Shown piece by piece: positions 33,292 to 40,604 of a DNA stretch of 64,000 nt (position 1 is the stretch's first letter; every line of letters starts with the position of its first letter). The DNA comes from Paraburkholderia sp. BL21I4N1 (GTDB taxonomy: Bacteria; Pseudomonadota; Gammaproteobacteria; Burkholderiales; Burkholderiaceae), in NCBI RefSeq assembly GCF_002973525.1, contig NZ_PVEN01000002.1, forward strand, positions 558,001 through 622,000. The letters run 5' to 3'. A model generated the notes under the pieces. That model was not told where the DNA came from. It saw only the letters and a program-made list of their open reading frames with translations, and did not search any database. Both the position numbers and the translations under genes were made by a program.

Positions 33292-33795
33292 ATGGCTCAC
33301 CTTACCGACACCACCGCTACCAACGCACAAGCCACCCCGCGCCGTTCCTCGCGCCCCAAGGCTTCCAAAGAGCAAGTTTCCAACGTCAACACCCAGGAGC
33401 AGACCATGACGACCAGCACCGCAGCAGCACCGGCAGCAGACACGACCTTCGCCGACGTGGCGGACGCCACCGCAGGCACGACCGGCACCCCGGGTACGAG
33501 CGCTCCCGAAGCGCAACCAGCGGCAGCACCGAAGGCGAGCACCACCGACGGCTACGTCAAGGTCCGCGTGTTCGTCCTGGCGACGACGCAGGACGGCACC
33601 CCCGAGTTCTTCACGGCGATGGTCGGCACGACGGCAGAAGAGATCGCCGCGAAGAAGCACCACGGCAAGGCCGCCCGCAAGGCCGCGAACGAGGGCTACA
33701 AGTGGCCCATGATGGTCTTCGACCAGAACAGCACCGCTGGGCGTCAGCTCGAAGTCATGGCCGGCCGCCAACGCGATGCGATGAACCGCGCGTAA
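33292..33795 (+). CDS. Hypothetical protein with domain shared with the 34395 gene
   Basis: 167 residues, GAGAAGGAG before the ATG. Residues 1-85 are Thr/Ala/Pro-rich and probably disordered. Residues about 88-165 (YVKVRVFVLATTQDG ... EEIAAKKHHGKAARKA ... MMVFDQN) form a compact domain that recurs in the protein at 34395 as YAIQMYVLATNAEG ... EDLIAEKHH ... FMVFDQN. The domain is not one I can name. It lies behind leader copy 2 and is followed closely by 33839. Confidence 0.6.
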   Translation: MAHLTDTTATNAQATPRRSSRPKASKEQVSNVNTQEQTMTTSTAAAPAADTTFADVADATAGTTGTPGTSAPEAQPAAAPKASTTDGYVKVRVFVLATTQDGTPEFFTAMVGTTAEEIAAKKHHGKAARKAANEGYKWPMMVFDQNSTAGRQLEVMAGRQRDAMNRA

Positions 33796-33838
33796 GGCTT
33801 CCCGGCGGGGTGGCGACACCCCGCTGAAGATCAACAGC

Positions 33839-34318
33839 ATGACCACCAACGAGGCGACCAAGCCCATGAAGACGTTCGACATCACCATGACCGTCAAGGT
33901 GACGGACCCGAAAGCCCTGCTCGAAGCCGCCATCGCCAGCGCGGTGCGCCCGGGCCCGACGGGGCAGGTGTTCTACGCGAGCCCGGAGGCGGCGCGCGAA
34001 GAACTGACGGAGGAGGACGGCACGCCGAACTTCGAGGCGTGCATCCAGGAGCTACTGGACCCGGGCGTGTCGCCGGCGGGGCTGAACATCGAGGAGTGCA
34101 CCGTCGAGGCGTGGGACGTGCCGCAGGATCAGCCGGACGGCGAGACCGAAACGGCGGACGCGGCGGCGCGCACGGGCGACGATCCCCGGCTGATGCCCCG
34201 GGCCGACTGGCAGACCCAGTCGCGCGGCAGCAACGACGCGGAGTACGAGATCTACAGGACGAACGCCGAGTCGCTGGGCTGGCGGGTGAAGTCTTACGAC
34301 GAGTGGCTCAACAGCTAA
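33839..34318 (+). CDS. Hypothetical acidic protein
   Basis: 159 residues; the ATG lies 43 nt after the preceding stop, with GAAGA upstream. The opening (MKTFDITMTVKVTDPKALLEA) is a beta strand and helix. The middle is very acidic, and the end (DAEYEIYRTNAESLGWRVKSYDEWLNS) is helical. No known domain. Part of the same operon as 33292. Function unknown. Confidence 0.6.
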   Translation: MTTNEATKPMKTFDITMTVKVTDPKALLEAAIASAVRPGPTGQVFYASPEAAREELTEEDGTPNFEACIQELLDPGVSPAGLNIEECTVEAWDVPQDQPDGETETADAAARTGDDPRLMPRADWQTQSRGSNDAEYEIYRTNAESLGWRVKSYDEWLNS

Positions 34319-34327
34319 CCCCAGGCC

Positions 34328-34394
34328 GTGCCCAGGCACGGCCCGTCCCCGCACGCTACGGTTTGACGGGGACGACCACCACCAGGAGAAACCG
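34328..34394 (+). promoter_or_regulatory. Palindrome before the 34395 gene
   Basis: GTGCCCAGGCAC at 34328-34339; the bases ACGGTTTGACGGGGACG include TTGACG (about 34363-34368) without a clear -10 box; CCAGGAGAAACC is the ribosome-binding site. Confidence 0.5.
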
Positions 34395-34715
34395 ATGACG
34401 ACCAACAGCGCCAAACGCCTGCCGGACGGCACGTACGCGATCCAGATGTACGTGCTGGCGACGAACGCCGAGGGCAAGATGCAGTTCCACCTGACGTGCC
34501 TGCGGGGCGTCCCGGAGGAGGACCTGATCGCCGAGAAGCACCACCTGCAGGCGGTGCAGGGCGCGCACGAGGCGGGCCTGACGGGCACGTTCATGGTGTT
34601 CGACCAGAACGAGCCGGCCGCGGCACAGCTTGGGGTGCTGGCGCGGCACCAGCAGATGGCCGGTGGCCCCTTGCTGGACCCCAGCCTCTACGTGGACGCG
34701 GTCTGGTCCACCTGA
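34395..34715 (+). CDS. Hypothetical protein, single copy of the KHH-MVFDQN domain
   Basis: 106 residues with AGGAG before the ATG. It consists almost only of the domain also found at the C-terminus of the 33292 protein: YVLATNAEGK, EEDLIAEKHH, TFMVFDQN and a final QLGVLARHQQM helix. Two copies 1.1 kb apart, one with a disordered extension, point to duplication inside the element. Function unknown. Confidence 0.6.
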   Translation: MTTNSAKRLPDGTYAIQMYVLATNAEGKMQFHLTCLRGVPEEDLIAEKHHLQAVQGAHEAGLTGTFMVFDQNEPAAAQLGVLARHQQMAGGPLLDPSLYVDAVWST

Positions 34716-35375
34716 TCGGAAGCATCCGGCGGCCGGGCGACCGGCCGCTACCAGGTCCCGTTGCGGGTGGGCCTTGGCAGCGGGGGAGCGGAACGCGGGG
34801 CGTCCCGCCAACGTCAACACCGCCCGGGGAACCGGGCACGGAACGGCAGGCCTTCGGCCTCGATCGCGGGCACGACGTCATCCCCTGGGCGAGGGCGCGT
34901 GAGCGAGCTGCAGGGGCCTCCGGCCCCGGGTGTTCCCCTCGGGTCCGGCACCACCCTCGGACGGGTCCTCGTTCGGCTCGCCCAGCATGACGGCATGCCC
35001 GGCCAGGCGTCACGCTGGAGCGCGTTGCAAGGCGTTGCGCCGTGCCTGGGCACGGCTTGGCACCACCACCCCGACCAGCTTTCCACCGTGACCCGGCACG
35101 GGCGCACGACCACGGCGTTACGGCATCGCGATTCGTTCCCACGCTGGGTGCGGGTCCATTCCCCTGTTGCGCGACCGCTCCCGTTTCGCCTCCCGACCGA
35201 CGTGTAGCCCAGCCCGTTCCCCTGTTGGGGCAAGGCACCGCTGGCGCTCGTCGTCCTCTCCCGTTCCCTTCGGGCATGCGGCATCCGGCGACGGCCTGGC
35301 CCCGGGTCCCGGGCTGGGCTTTTCCCACGTCACGGCGAAAACGGGAAGCAGAACCCACTCAGCAGGAGAGCAGAC
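34716..35375. promoter_or_regulatory. Intergenic region with palindrome and leader copy 3
   Basis: GTGCCTGGGCAC at 35042-35053 and leader copy 3 at about 35177-35322. The first 300 nt contain several short GC-rich inverted repeats but no supported gene. Confidence 0.5.
35177..35322 (+). ncRNA. Candidate structured leader RNA, copy 3
   Basis: Nearly identical to copy 1 in CCGACGTGTAGCCCA, TTGGGGCAAGGCACCGCTG, TCGTCGTCCTCTCCCG and GCGGCATCCGGCGACGG, but about 12 nt shorter in the middle. Ends about 54 nt before ATG 35376, the same distance as copy 1. Confidence 0.4.
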
Positions 35376-35705
35376 ATGACCCGCACCCAGCAACGCATCG
35401 CGACCACGAACGTCCTGGCCCAGGACGTTCCCTTTTCGATCCCGGCTCAACAAAAAGCAGATGTGGTGAAGCTCGACCGCGACACCTGCCTGCGCTACGA
35501 CCTGACGGGCGGTCCGGTGTATGTGACTCGCGAGGCTGCAGAAAGCCCATACATCGAGCGGGGGCTGGAGTGGTTCACCGACTGCCCGGGCAGCATCGAG
35601 ACCGGCATGACGGTGGTCATCGCCCCGGGCCTGGAGTGCCTCTTCGGCTTCGACCCGCACGCCTCGAATCGTGACGCGTTTTTCCTCTACATCTGGAAGA
35701 ACTGA
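35376..35705 (+). CDS. Hypothetical protein behind leader copy 3
   Basis: 109 residues, AGGAGAG before the ATG. A polar N-terminus is followed by a beta-rich domain (VVKLDRDTCLRYDLTGGPVYVT, then MTVVIAPGLECLFGFDPHA) ending in FFLYIWKN. No known family, signal or membrane helix. First of three closely spaced small genes (35376, 35763, 36165). Function unknown. Confidence 0.6.
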   Translation: MTRTQQRIATTNVLAQDVPFSIPAQQKADVVKLDRDTCLRYDLTGGPVYVTREAAESPYIERGLEWFTDCPGSIETGMTVVIAPGLECLFGFDPHASNRDAFFLYIWKN

Positions 35706-35762
35706 TCCCCGGCCGGGCGCCGCGGCGTCCGGTCCACCCCGACCCCTGACAGACCCACGACC

Positions 35763-36101
35763 ATGACCATCCAGTTCCTTCCCCGCATCACCGTCGAGCT
35801 GAGCGCCGACGCATGGGACCTCTACGACAACCCGGGGCGCGACGAGGCGGCGCGCATGCTCAGCACGGCGGCCGGTGAAGCATTGACCCAAGCCTGGGCC
35901 TTGATGTCGGGCCTGCACCCAGTGTCGATCATCGACGCGCACCGCTACGCGTTGGAGCAATGGGAGAAGGTGGCCGACCGCCTGGACGGCGTGGGCGCGT
36001 CCGACACGGAACCCCGTGCGGTGATGGCGACGCTGGCGCGGGACTACCTGCTCGAAAGCCCGGCCAAGGCGCTGGACCGGCAACGCCGGGCGGCGTGCTG
36101 A
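35763..36101 (+). CDS. Hypothetical helical protein
   Basis: 112 residues; the start lies after CAGACCCACGACC with only a weak ribosome-binding site, 57 nt after the previous stop. Mostly helical (DEAARMLSTAAGEALTQAW ... HRYALEQWEKVADRL). No known domain or membrane segment. Second gene of the leader-copy-3 operon. Confidence 0.55.
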   Translation: MTIQFLPRITVELSADAWDLYDNPGRDEAARMLSTAAGEALTQAWALMSGLHPVSIIDAHRYALEQWEKVADRLDGVGASDTEPRAVMATLARDYLLESPAKALDRQRRAAC

Positions 36102-36164
36102 TCGCCGGCACCCAACCATCCCCCCGGGGACGTGCTCCCCGGGATTCATTCGAGGACAACGACC

Positions 36165-36458
36165 ATGACCACCAAGACGACCCGCACCCCCAAGACCCGG
36201 ACCCTGTACTCGGTCCGCTACTACCGCACCGGCCAGGTCATCGGCACCACCGTCGGGCACAAATGCCGGCTGGTCCCGCTGCGGATCGCGCGACGCATCG
36301 CCCGCCGGCTGCGGCGCTGCGGGCTGGAGGTGCAACTGGCGCAGATGGTCGTGCGCGTAACGCCCGAGCAGGTGGGCCACCTGGAACGGCGGTACGGGTT
36401 TGCATGGATCAGGGGGAGCCGTGCCTGGGCACGGCTTGACGAGGACCTGCGCCCATGA
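36165..36458 (+). CDS. Small very basic protein
   Basis: 97 residues from ATG 36165 with CGAGGACA upstream. The central stretch (RLVPLRIARRIARRLRRCGLE) is strongly cationic and helical, suggesting nucleic-acid or membrane-surface binding. The palindrome GTGCCTGGGCAC (36421-36432) lies inside the 3' part of the frame. Converges on the type VI cargo operon. Function unknown. Confidence 0.55.
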   Translation: MTTKTTRTPKTRTLYSVRYYRTGQVIGTTVGHKCRLVPLRIARRIARRLRRCGLEVQLAQMVVRVTPEQVGHLERRYGFAWIRGSRAWARLDEDLRP

Positions 36459-36548
36459 GAGCCTGGTCGTACAGCAGTGGACCGGCGACCTCCTCCCTCC
36501 GGTTCGTTGCTCGAAGGGCCAGCGAAGCGCTGGCCCTTCCCATGGGTG

Positions 36549-37724
36549 CTACGTGGAACGTCCAGGCAGGCCCATCCGCTCGCGGAGCTTGTTGGTCAGC
36601 TCCTCGATCGCGGCGCGCTCGTCGGTCACCTTCGGGGTCTTGTGCAGCTCGACCCACCAGGCGTTGATCTGGTCCTCCGGCACGTCGAACCGGCGCAGCC
36701 ATCCTTCGGTGGCCACCACGGTGCTCAGGAGCGGGGCGGTGCTGTCGAGCGTCCCATCTTGCAACGTGTCGATCGTGTCGGCCACGATCGGGCGCAACGC
36801 CTGGTTCAGGATCACGTACGCGGCCGGGGGCAGGACCGGCTTGCCGGGGCCGTCCGAGATCCCGGTCTCCGGTGCGGCACCCGCCTGGATGATCAGGCCT
36901 CCATCGCCCAAGGGCTCGCGGATGAACCAGTCCGGCGGCAGCGCGAGCGACGACGCACCGCCGACCTCGCGGACCAGCTCCGCGTCGAGCGCGTTCAGCC
37001 AGTCCACCGTTTTGATCCTGGTGTAGAGCTTGCGGACGTTCGAGCGCATGGGGTCGCCCACGTCGATCCCGGGCCCGAAGCGTCGCGCGTAGAAATACTC
37101 GCTGGCTTCGTTGGGCCGGCGACCCATCGGGGGCACGTTCACCGCGAACCCGGCGTGGCCGTGCACGATGGGCAGGGCCTGGGCGAACGCGTTGAACATC
37201 GCCTGGAACCGGGCGGGGCGGTGCACGAGGAACGCGCGGGGCACCGTGAAGGAGACCCCGTCCAGACCGCGCTTGCGCTCGGCCTTCCAATCGCTCAGCG
37301 CGAACACCGTAAAGTCGTAGAACCCGGTGGCCAGCTTGTGGTCCGCGCTGGTCAGGGCCACGGCCAGGGTCTCGTTCGGGGGCACCGACTTGGCCAGGCG
37401 CTCGAATCCCGACGGCTCGTAAGCGGTCGGGTCCTCACCCTCCGCGTAGAGCCAGCGCAGGGGGCCGGTCTTCGACGGTTCCTGGCCAGCGGCCACTTCG
37501 CTGGCGTGGTGGTACTCCTCGATCACCGCGCTGTACTGCTCGAAGCAGCTCACCAGGGCCTTGCGGACCTCGGGGCTGGAACCGTTGCGGAAATACAGGA
37601 CGCCCCGGACCACGAGCGCTGCGCCGGTGATCCCCTTGCGGTGCGGGGGCTCGTAGAGCCCGTAGGGCATGGTGTCCGCGCGGCGCGGATCCTTGGCCCA
37701 TGCTTCGATTTGATCGTTCGTCAT
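36549..37724 (-). CDS. DUF3396 (type VI immunity family) protein
   Basis: 391 residues. It shows the features of the DUF3396 family: a central RFQAMFNAFAQALPIVHGHAG segment followed by a conserved beta region (FAVNVPPMGRRPNEASEYFYARRF), and a C-terminal helical part. DUF3396 proteins neutralise type VI secretion effectors, including VRR-NUC nucleases such as Salmonella TseV. The gene is the third of the operon, nine bases after the VRR-NUC gene's stop, exactly where a cognate immunity gene is expected. A cytoplasmic protein that binds and blocks the neighbouring nuclease is the clear inference. Confidence 0.8.
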   Translation of the reverse strand: MTNDQIEAWAKDPRRADTMPYGLYEPPHRKGITGAALVVRGVLYFRNGSSPEVRKALVSCFEQYSAVIEEYHHASEVAAGQEPSKTGPLRWLYAEGEDPTAYEPSGFERLAKSVPPNETLAVALTSADHKLATGFYDFTVFALSDWKAERKRGLDGVSFTVPRAFLVHRPARFQAMFNAFAQALPIVHGHAGFAVNVPPMGRRPNEASEYFYARRFGPGIDVGDPMRSNVRKLYTRIKTVDWLNALDAELVREVGGASSLALPPDWFIREPLGDGGLIIQAGAAPETGISDGPGKPVLPPAAYVILNQALRPIVADTIDTLQDGTLDSTAPLLSTVVATEGWLRRFDVPEDQINAWWVELHKTPKVTDERAAIEELTNKLRERMGLPGRST

Positions 37725-37733
37725 GGCGTCAAC

Positions 37734-38471
37734 TTACCAGAGGGGAGCAGGGAACGGGGCAGGGCCTGGCGAGACCGGCGCAAGCGGTGGGCCTCCCGGC
37801 GCGTTGCTGCCACCACCGTACAGCTCGTCGAGGTCGGACTGAGGGGCGCGTTGCTTCGACGAGGACGTTTGCTTTTCCCCGTCGTCGTCGCCGCACCCGC
37901 ACTCGGTGGCACCGAGGTGGGCGAACTTCGAATGACCGCCCGCGATTTCAACGTAGTCCGCTTCCTGATCCGGACCATACCGGTCCCCGGGGAACTTCAT
38001 TTCGACGACCGTCTTGATGTTCGATTGTACGGGCGGCTGGGTCGGGTCGTTGACGATCACCACGTCCGGCCGGCGCACGTCCCCGGACTGGTAAGCCTTG
38101 CCCTTGCTGGGCCACACGTCCCGGATCCACTGGCGCACGCTCGGGTGCGGCTCGAGCGGGGCGCTGTCGTCCATGATCGGGGACGGCGGGTCCGTGGTCA
38201 TGTCGTACGGCTGTTCCGGGCGGTATTCCGTCGGGGCACCCGTTTCCATCTTGGACACCTCGTTCGCTAGGCCCAAGCGCTGCTCGACGCACCGCTGCCG
38301 CTGTACGCGTCCGGACTTGGTGGCGACCCCGATCTGTCGGCATTTGCAGAACGTGCGGCACAGGACCTCGCGGTCCTTCGGCGAGAGGCGGGACGCGCCG
38401 GCGCCGACCTGGGTGGTCTGGCCGTCAGGGCTCATTCCACCGGGCGCCGACCCCGAGGCGTATCCGGTCAT
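37734..38471 (-). CDS. VRR-NUC domain type VI effector (toxin)
   Basis: 245 residues. Its ATG overlaps the stop of the PAAR gene (ATGA). The segment from about residue 130 to 190 (DVVIVNDPTQPP ... VVEMKFPGDRYGPDQEADYVEIAGG) contains the PD-(D/E)xK-type VRR-NUC core with D, ExK and a following Q-xx-DY motif. A cluster of cysteines lies near residues 38-58 (LCRTFCKCRQ), possibly metal-binding. The C-terminus is proline/glycine-rich. VRR-NUC effectors cut structured DNA in the target cell. Encoded between a PAAR spike and a DUF3396 immunity gene. Confidence 0.8.
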   Translation of the reverse strand: MTGYASGSAPGGMSPDGQTTQVGAGASRLSPKDREVLCRTFCKCRQIGVATKSGRVQRQRCVEQRLGLANEVSKMETGAPTEYRPEQPYDMTTDPPSPIMDDSAPLEPHPSVRQWIRDVWPSKGKAYQSGDVRRPDVVIVNDPTQPPVQSNIKTVVEMKFPGDRYGPDQEADYVEIAGGHSKFAHLGATECGCGDDDGEKQTSSSKQRAPQSDLDELYGGGSNAPGGPPLAPVSPGPAPFPAPLW

Positions 38472-38989
38472 GCCTCGGTCCCCGGCTGGTGGAACGACAG
38501 GGCCGAGGCTTGGTGCCCTTCGAGCCAGTCGGTGAACCCGTTGGCGTCCGTCTTACCCTGGACCACCCGACCGTCGGAGGCTGTGACGGTGTAGGGATGG
38601 CCGGCGAGCGGCTGACGGGTGGCGTCGTCGATCACCTGGAAGCGTCCGCGCTGGGTGGCGTCCTGGCTGGCTTGCGACAGTACGCTCTTGCCCCCGCCGA
38701 TGGACCCGCCTGGACCGCTGGTGGGTTCCGCGGTGGCGGTGCCCTGGCTGGCGATGAGCGAGGCCCCGCAGGCGGTGGTGTCGCCTTCGGAGGCGACGGG
38801 GCGACCGTCGAAGGTCATGCCCAGGTTTTTCACCCCGACGATCGGGTAGACCCCTCCGCACCTCGGGCACGACACCTGGTCACCCAGCAGGGCGAGTGGG
38901 CGGCCATCAACGATGTTGGTGGGCGTGCAGGCGAGAACGCGGCCGCCGTGCGAGGTCGTATCGCCTTCACGGATGAACGCAAAACCCAT
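38468..38989 (-). CDS. PAAR-domain type VI spike adaptor
   Basis: 173 residues. The N-terminal about 95 residues form a PAAR domain (GDTTSHGGRVL ... GDQVSCPRCGGVYPIVG ... FDGRPVASEGDTTACGASL), the zinc-stabilised tip that sharpens VgrG spikes and carries effectors. The following about 75 residues (TRQPLAGHPYTVTASDGRVVQGKTDANGFT) look like a small transthyretin-like beta domain often found after PAAR tips. It is transcribed first, overlapping the nuclease gene, so the effector may ride non-covalently on this tip. No other type VI gene is in the window, so delivery depends on the host's apparatus. Confidence 0.85.
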   Translation of the reverse strand: MGFAFIREGDTTSHGGRVLACTPTNIVDGRPLALLGDQVSCPRCGGVYPIVGVKNLGMTFDGRPVASEGDTTACGASLIASQGTATAEPTSGPGGSIGGGKSVLSQASQDATQRGRFQVIDDATRQPLAGHPYTVTASDGRVVQGKTDANGFTDWLEGHQASALSFHQPGTEA

Positions 38990-39052
38990 GCAGCATACCT
39001 CCCTTCCTTTTGGTCGGAGGAATGTAGCACAGCGGGTTTTCCCGGGGCCATC

Positions 39053-39068
39053 CTGTCAACCTAGACAG
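39053..39068. promoter_or_regulatory. Possible LexA box upstream of the type VI cargo operon
   Basis: CTGTCAACCTAGACAG fits the CTGT-N8-ACAG form of proteobacterial SOS boxes; the full inverted repeat is CCTGTC-N6-GACAGG. On the minus strand the right arm overlaps TTGACA, 64 nt before the PAAR start. No good -10 box could be placed. Confidence 0.4.
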
Positions 39069-39148
39069 GTATCGCACCGGTGTGGGAAAGTCGCAAACGC
39101 GGCGCGAACAGGCCCGGTTCCGCATGGAAGGGCTGCTGCAGCGTGATG

Positions 39149-39172
39149 AAGGCCGGCATTGTGCCGGCCTTT
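39149..39172. terminator. Terminator hairpin
   Basis: AAGGCCGGCA (39149-39158) pairs with TGCCGGCCTT (39162-39171), followed by TGTCCG. Lies just past the SRAP gene's stop on the minus strand. Confidence 0.55.
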
Positions 39173-39177
39173 GTCCG

Positions 39178-39873
39178 TCAATCGTCGATCGGATCGTTGA
39201 ACGTGGGGCTGTCGTTCCCGCCACCGCTGCGATTCATCCCGGGCGTCACTTTGTGCCACCGGAACGCTTCCGAGGGCTTCACCGCGTTGTTCGCCAGGTG
39301 CACGGCTTCCTCGTAGGTGGTGGCAGGGTCTAGCCACACCTTCGCCTCTTCCAGCGTCAGGACCAACGGGCGCCGATCGTGGATGTCGCCCAGGAGGCCC
39401 GAGGCGGCGTCCGTGACGATCACGAACCCGTCGACCACTCCTGGCGAGCTGGGCGGTGGGGCACCTTCGCGCACGCTGGACAGCCCGGCGAAATACGTGG
39501 GCGGACCGTCCGTCGTCTGGATGAACCACGGCTGCTTGCGGCCCGGGTCGCCCGTCCACTCGTAATAGCCGTCGCAGGGCACGAGCACACGATGGGCCTT
39601 CCACATCCACTTCCAGGCGGAACTGGACGCTTTGTCCAGGCGTGCGTTGATGAGCATTTTTTGCTTGCGCTCGACCGCCCAGGCGGGACGGTAGCCCCAC
39701 GTTTGCAGACGGGGGCCGTCTGGGGTGATGACCGGCTGCTGGCTCCCGGGGGACACGTTCCAGCTCGGCCGGAAGATGTCCGCGTTACCGCGCAGGCGTG
39801 GATCGTTCTCGTCCGTCGCGAGGGGCACCACGTAGAAGAGGTCGCCCTGACCTCGGCTGTACCGTCCGCACAT
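39178..39873 (-). CDS. SRAP (HMCES/YedK) abasic-site protein
   Basis: 231 residues. It starts MCGRY, giving the catalytic Cys2 after methionine removal; Asn76 (INARLD), Glu105 (CDGYYEW) and His165 (DIHDRRP) are the other active-site residues, at the spacing of E. coli YedK. The protein forms a covalent thiazolidine link with abasic sites in single-stranded DNA and shields them. On a mobile element that moves as single-stranded DNA this could protect incoming DNA; chromosomal copies are common too. Monocistronic, between the cargo operon and an XRE regulator. Confidence 0.88.
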   Translation of the reverse strand: MCGRYSRGQGDLFYVVPLATDENDPRLRGNADIFRPSWNVSPGSQQPVITPDGPRLQTWGYRPAWAVERKQKMLINARLDKASSSAWKWMWKAHRVLVPCDGYYEWTGDPGRKQPWFIQTTDGPPTYFAGLSSVREGAPPPSSPGVVDGFVIVTDAASGLLGDIHDRRPLVLTLEEAKVWLDPATTYEEAVHLANNAVKPSEAFRWHKVTPGMNRSGGGNDSPTFNDPIDD

Positions 39874-39946
39874 CGCACGACCTCCTGGGGGGCACCGGTT
39901 CAGCCGACAGGGTAACGCGCTCGCGCCGGTGCTGCGCGGGTCGGGC

Positions 39947-40396
39947 TCAGTCCCGGGCGGGGTCCTTCTCTTTTTTCAGGAGCGCCGCCAGGTGGTGGGC
40001 GGATTTCAGGACGATCGCGCGCTGGGCCGGGGCCAGCCCTTTCAGCGAGGCGATGAGGGTGCGGGCCTCGTCGGTGGGGTGCACCGAGGCAGAGGTCAGG
40101 ATTTCCTCGATCGGGACGTCGAGGACGTCGCAGAACATGACCAGCCGTTCGATCGACAAGGCGACCTTCCCGCCCTCGAGGCGCGAGACGCTCTCCTTTT
40201 CCAGACCGAGCTTGTCGGCGAGCACCGCTTGGGTCCAGCCGCGGGCGCGACGAACAGCGGCCAGCCGCTGACCGATCCCCTGGACCATTTCCTTGGTGCT
40301 CCGCTCGTCAACCGCCTTAGCCAAACCAGAATCTCCCACCACGTCATCGGATGACGTGAAGTGTGGCGTCTGGCCAGGCGTTTGTAGATGACCCAA
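39947..40396 (-). CDS. XRE/Cro-CI-type regulator
   Basis: 149 residues. The HTH (about residues 41-95: IGQRLAAVRRARGWTQAVLAD ... SRLEGGKVALSIERLVMFCDVL) is of the lambda-repressor type. The C-terminus is a helical segment ending in charged residues, perhaps for dimerisation. The first 35 residues are polar; a start further inside is possible but no better ribosome-binding site was seen. It probably regulates itself or neighbours; no operator could be assigned. Confidence 0.75.
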   Translation of the reverse strand: MGHLQTPGQTPHFTSSDDVVGDSGLAKAVDERSTKEMVQGIGQRLAAVRRARGWTQAVLADKLGLEKESVSRLEGGKVALSIERLVMFCDVLDVPIEEILTSASVHPTDEARTLIASLKGLAPAQRAIVLKSAHHLAALLKKEKDPARD

Positions 40397-40569
40397 ACTG
40401 TAACTGATGACTCAATCTGCATTTTACGGGCGATTTGCGCGAAAAAAAGGTGCAGAAACCCGCGCCCTGGCACGGGCGGCCGGATCGGGACGGGGCGGGG
40501 CTGTGAACCGGCCCCACGGGTCGGGTCTGGATTCACCTGGGCAGCACGTTCACCGGGATTGGGGTGAGG

Positions 40570-40581
40570 GTGCCCTGGCAC
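40570..40581. promoter_or_regulatory. Rightmost exact GTGCC-NN-GGCAC site
   Basis: GTGCCCTGGCAC, 23 nt past the stop of the lipoprotein gene; a one-mismatch copy (GCGCCCTGGCAC) lies at 40462-40473. I saw none further right. Confidence 0.6.
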
Positions 40582-40604
40582 AGGTTGCCGGCGGCGTGGC
40601 GGGA

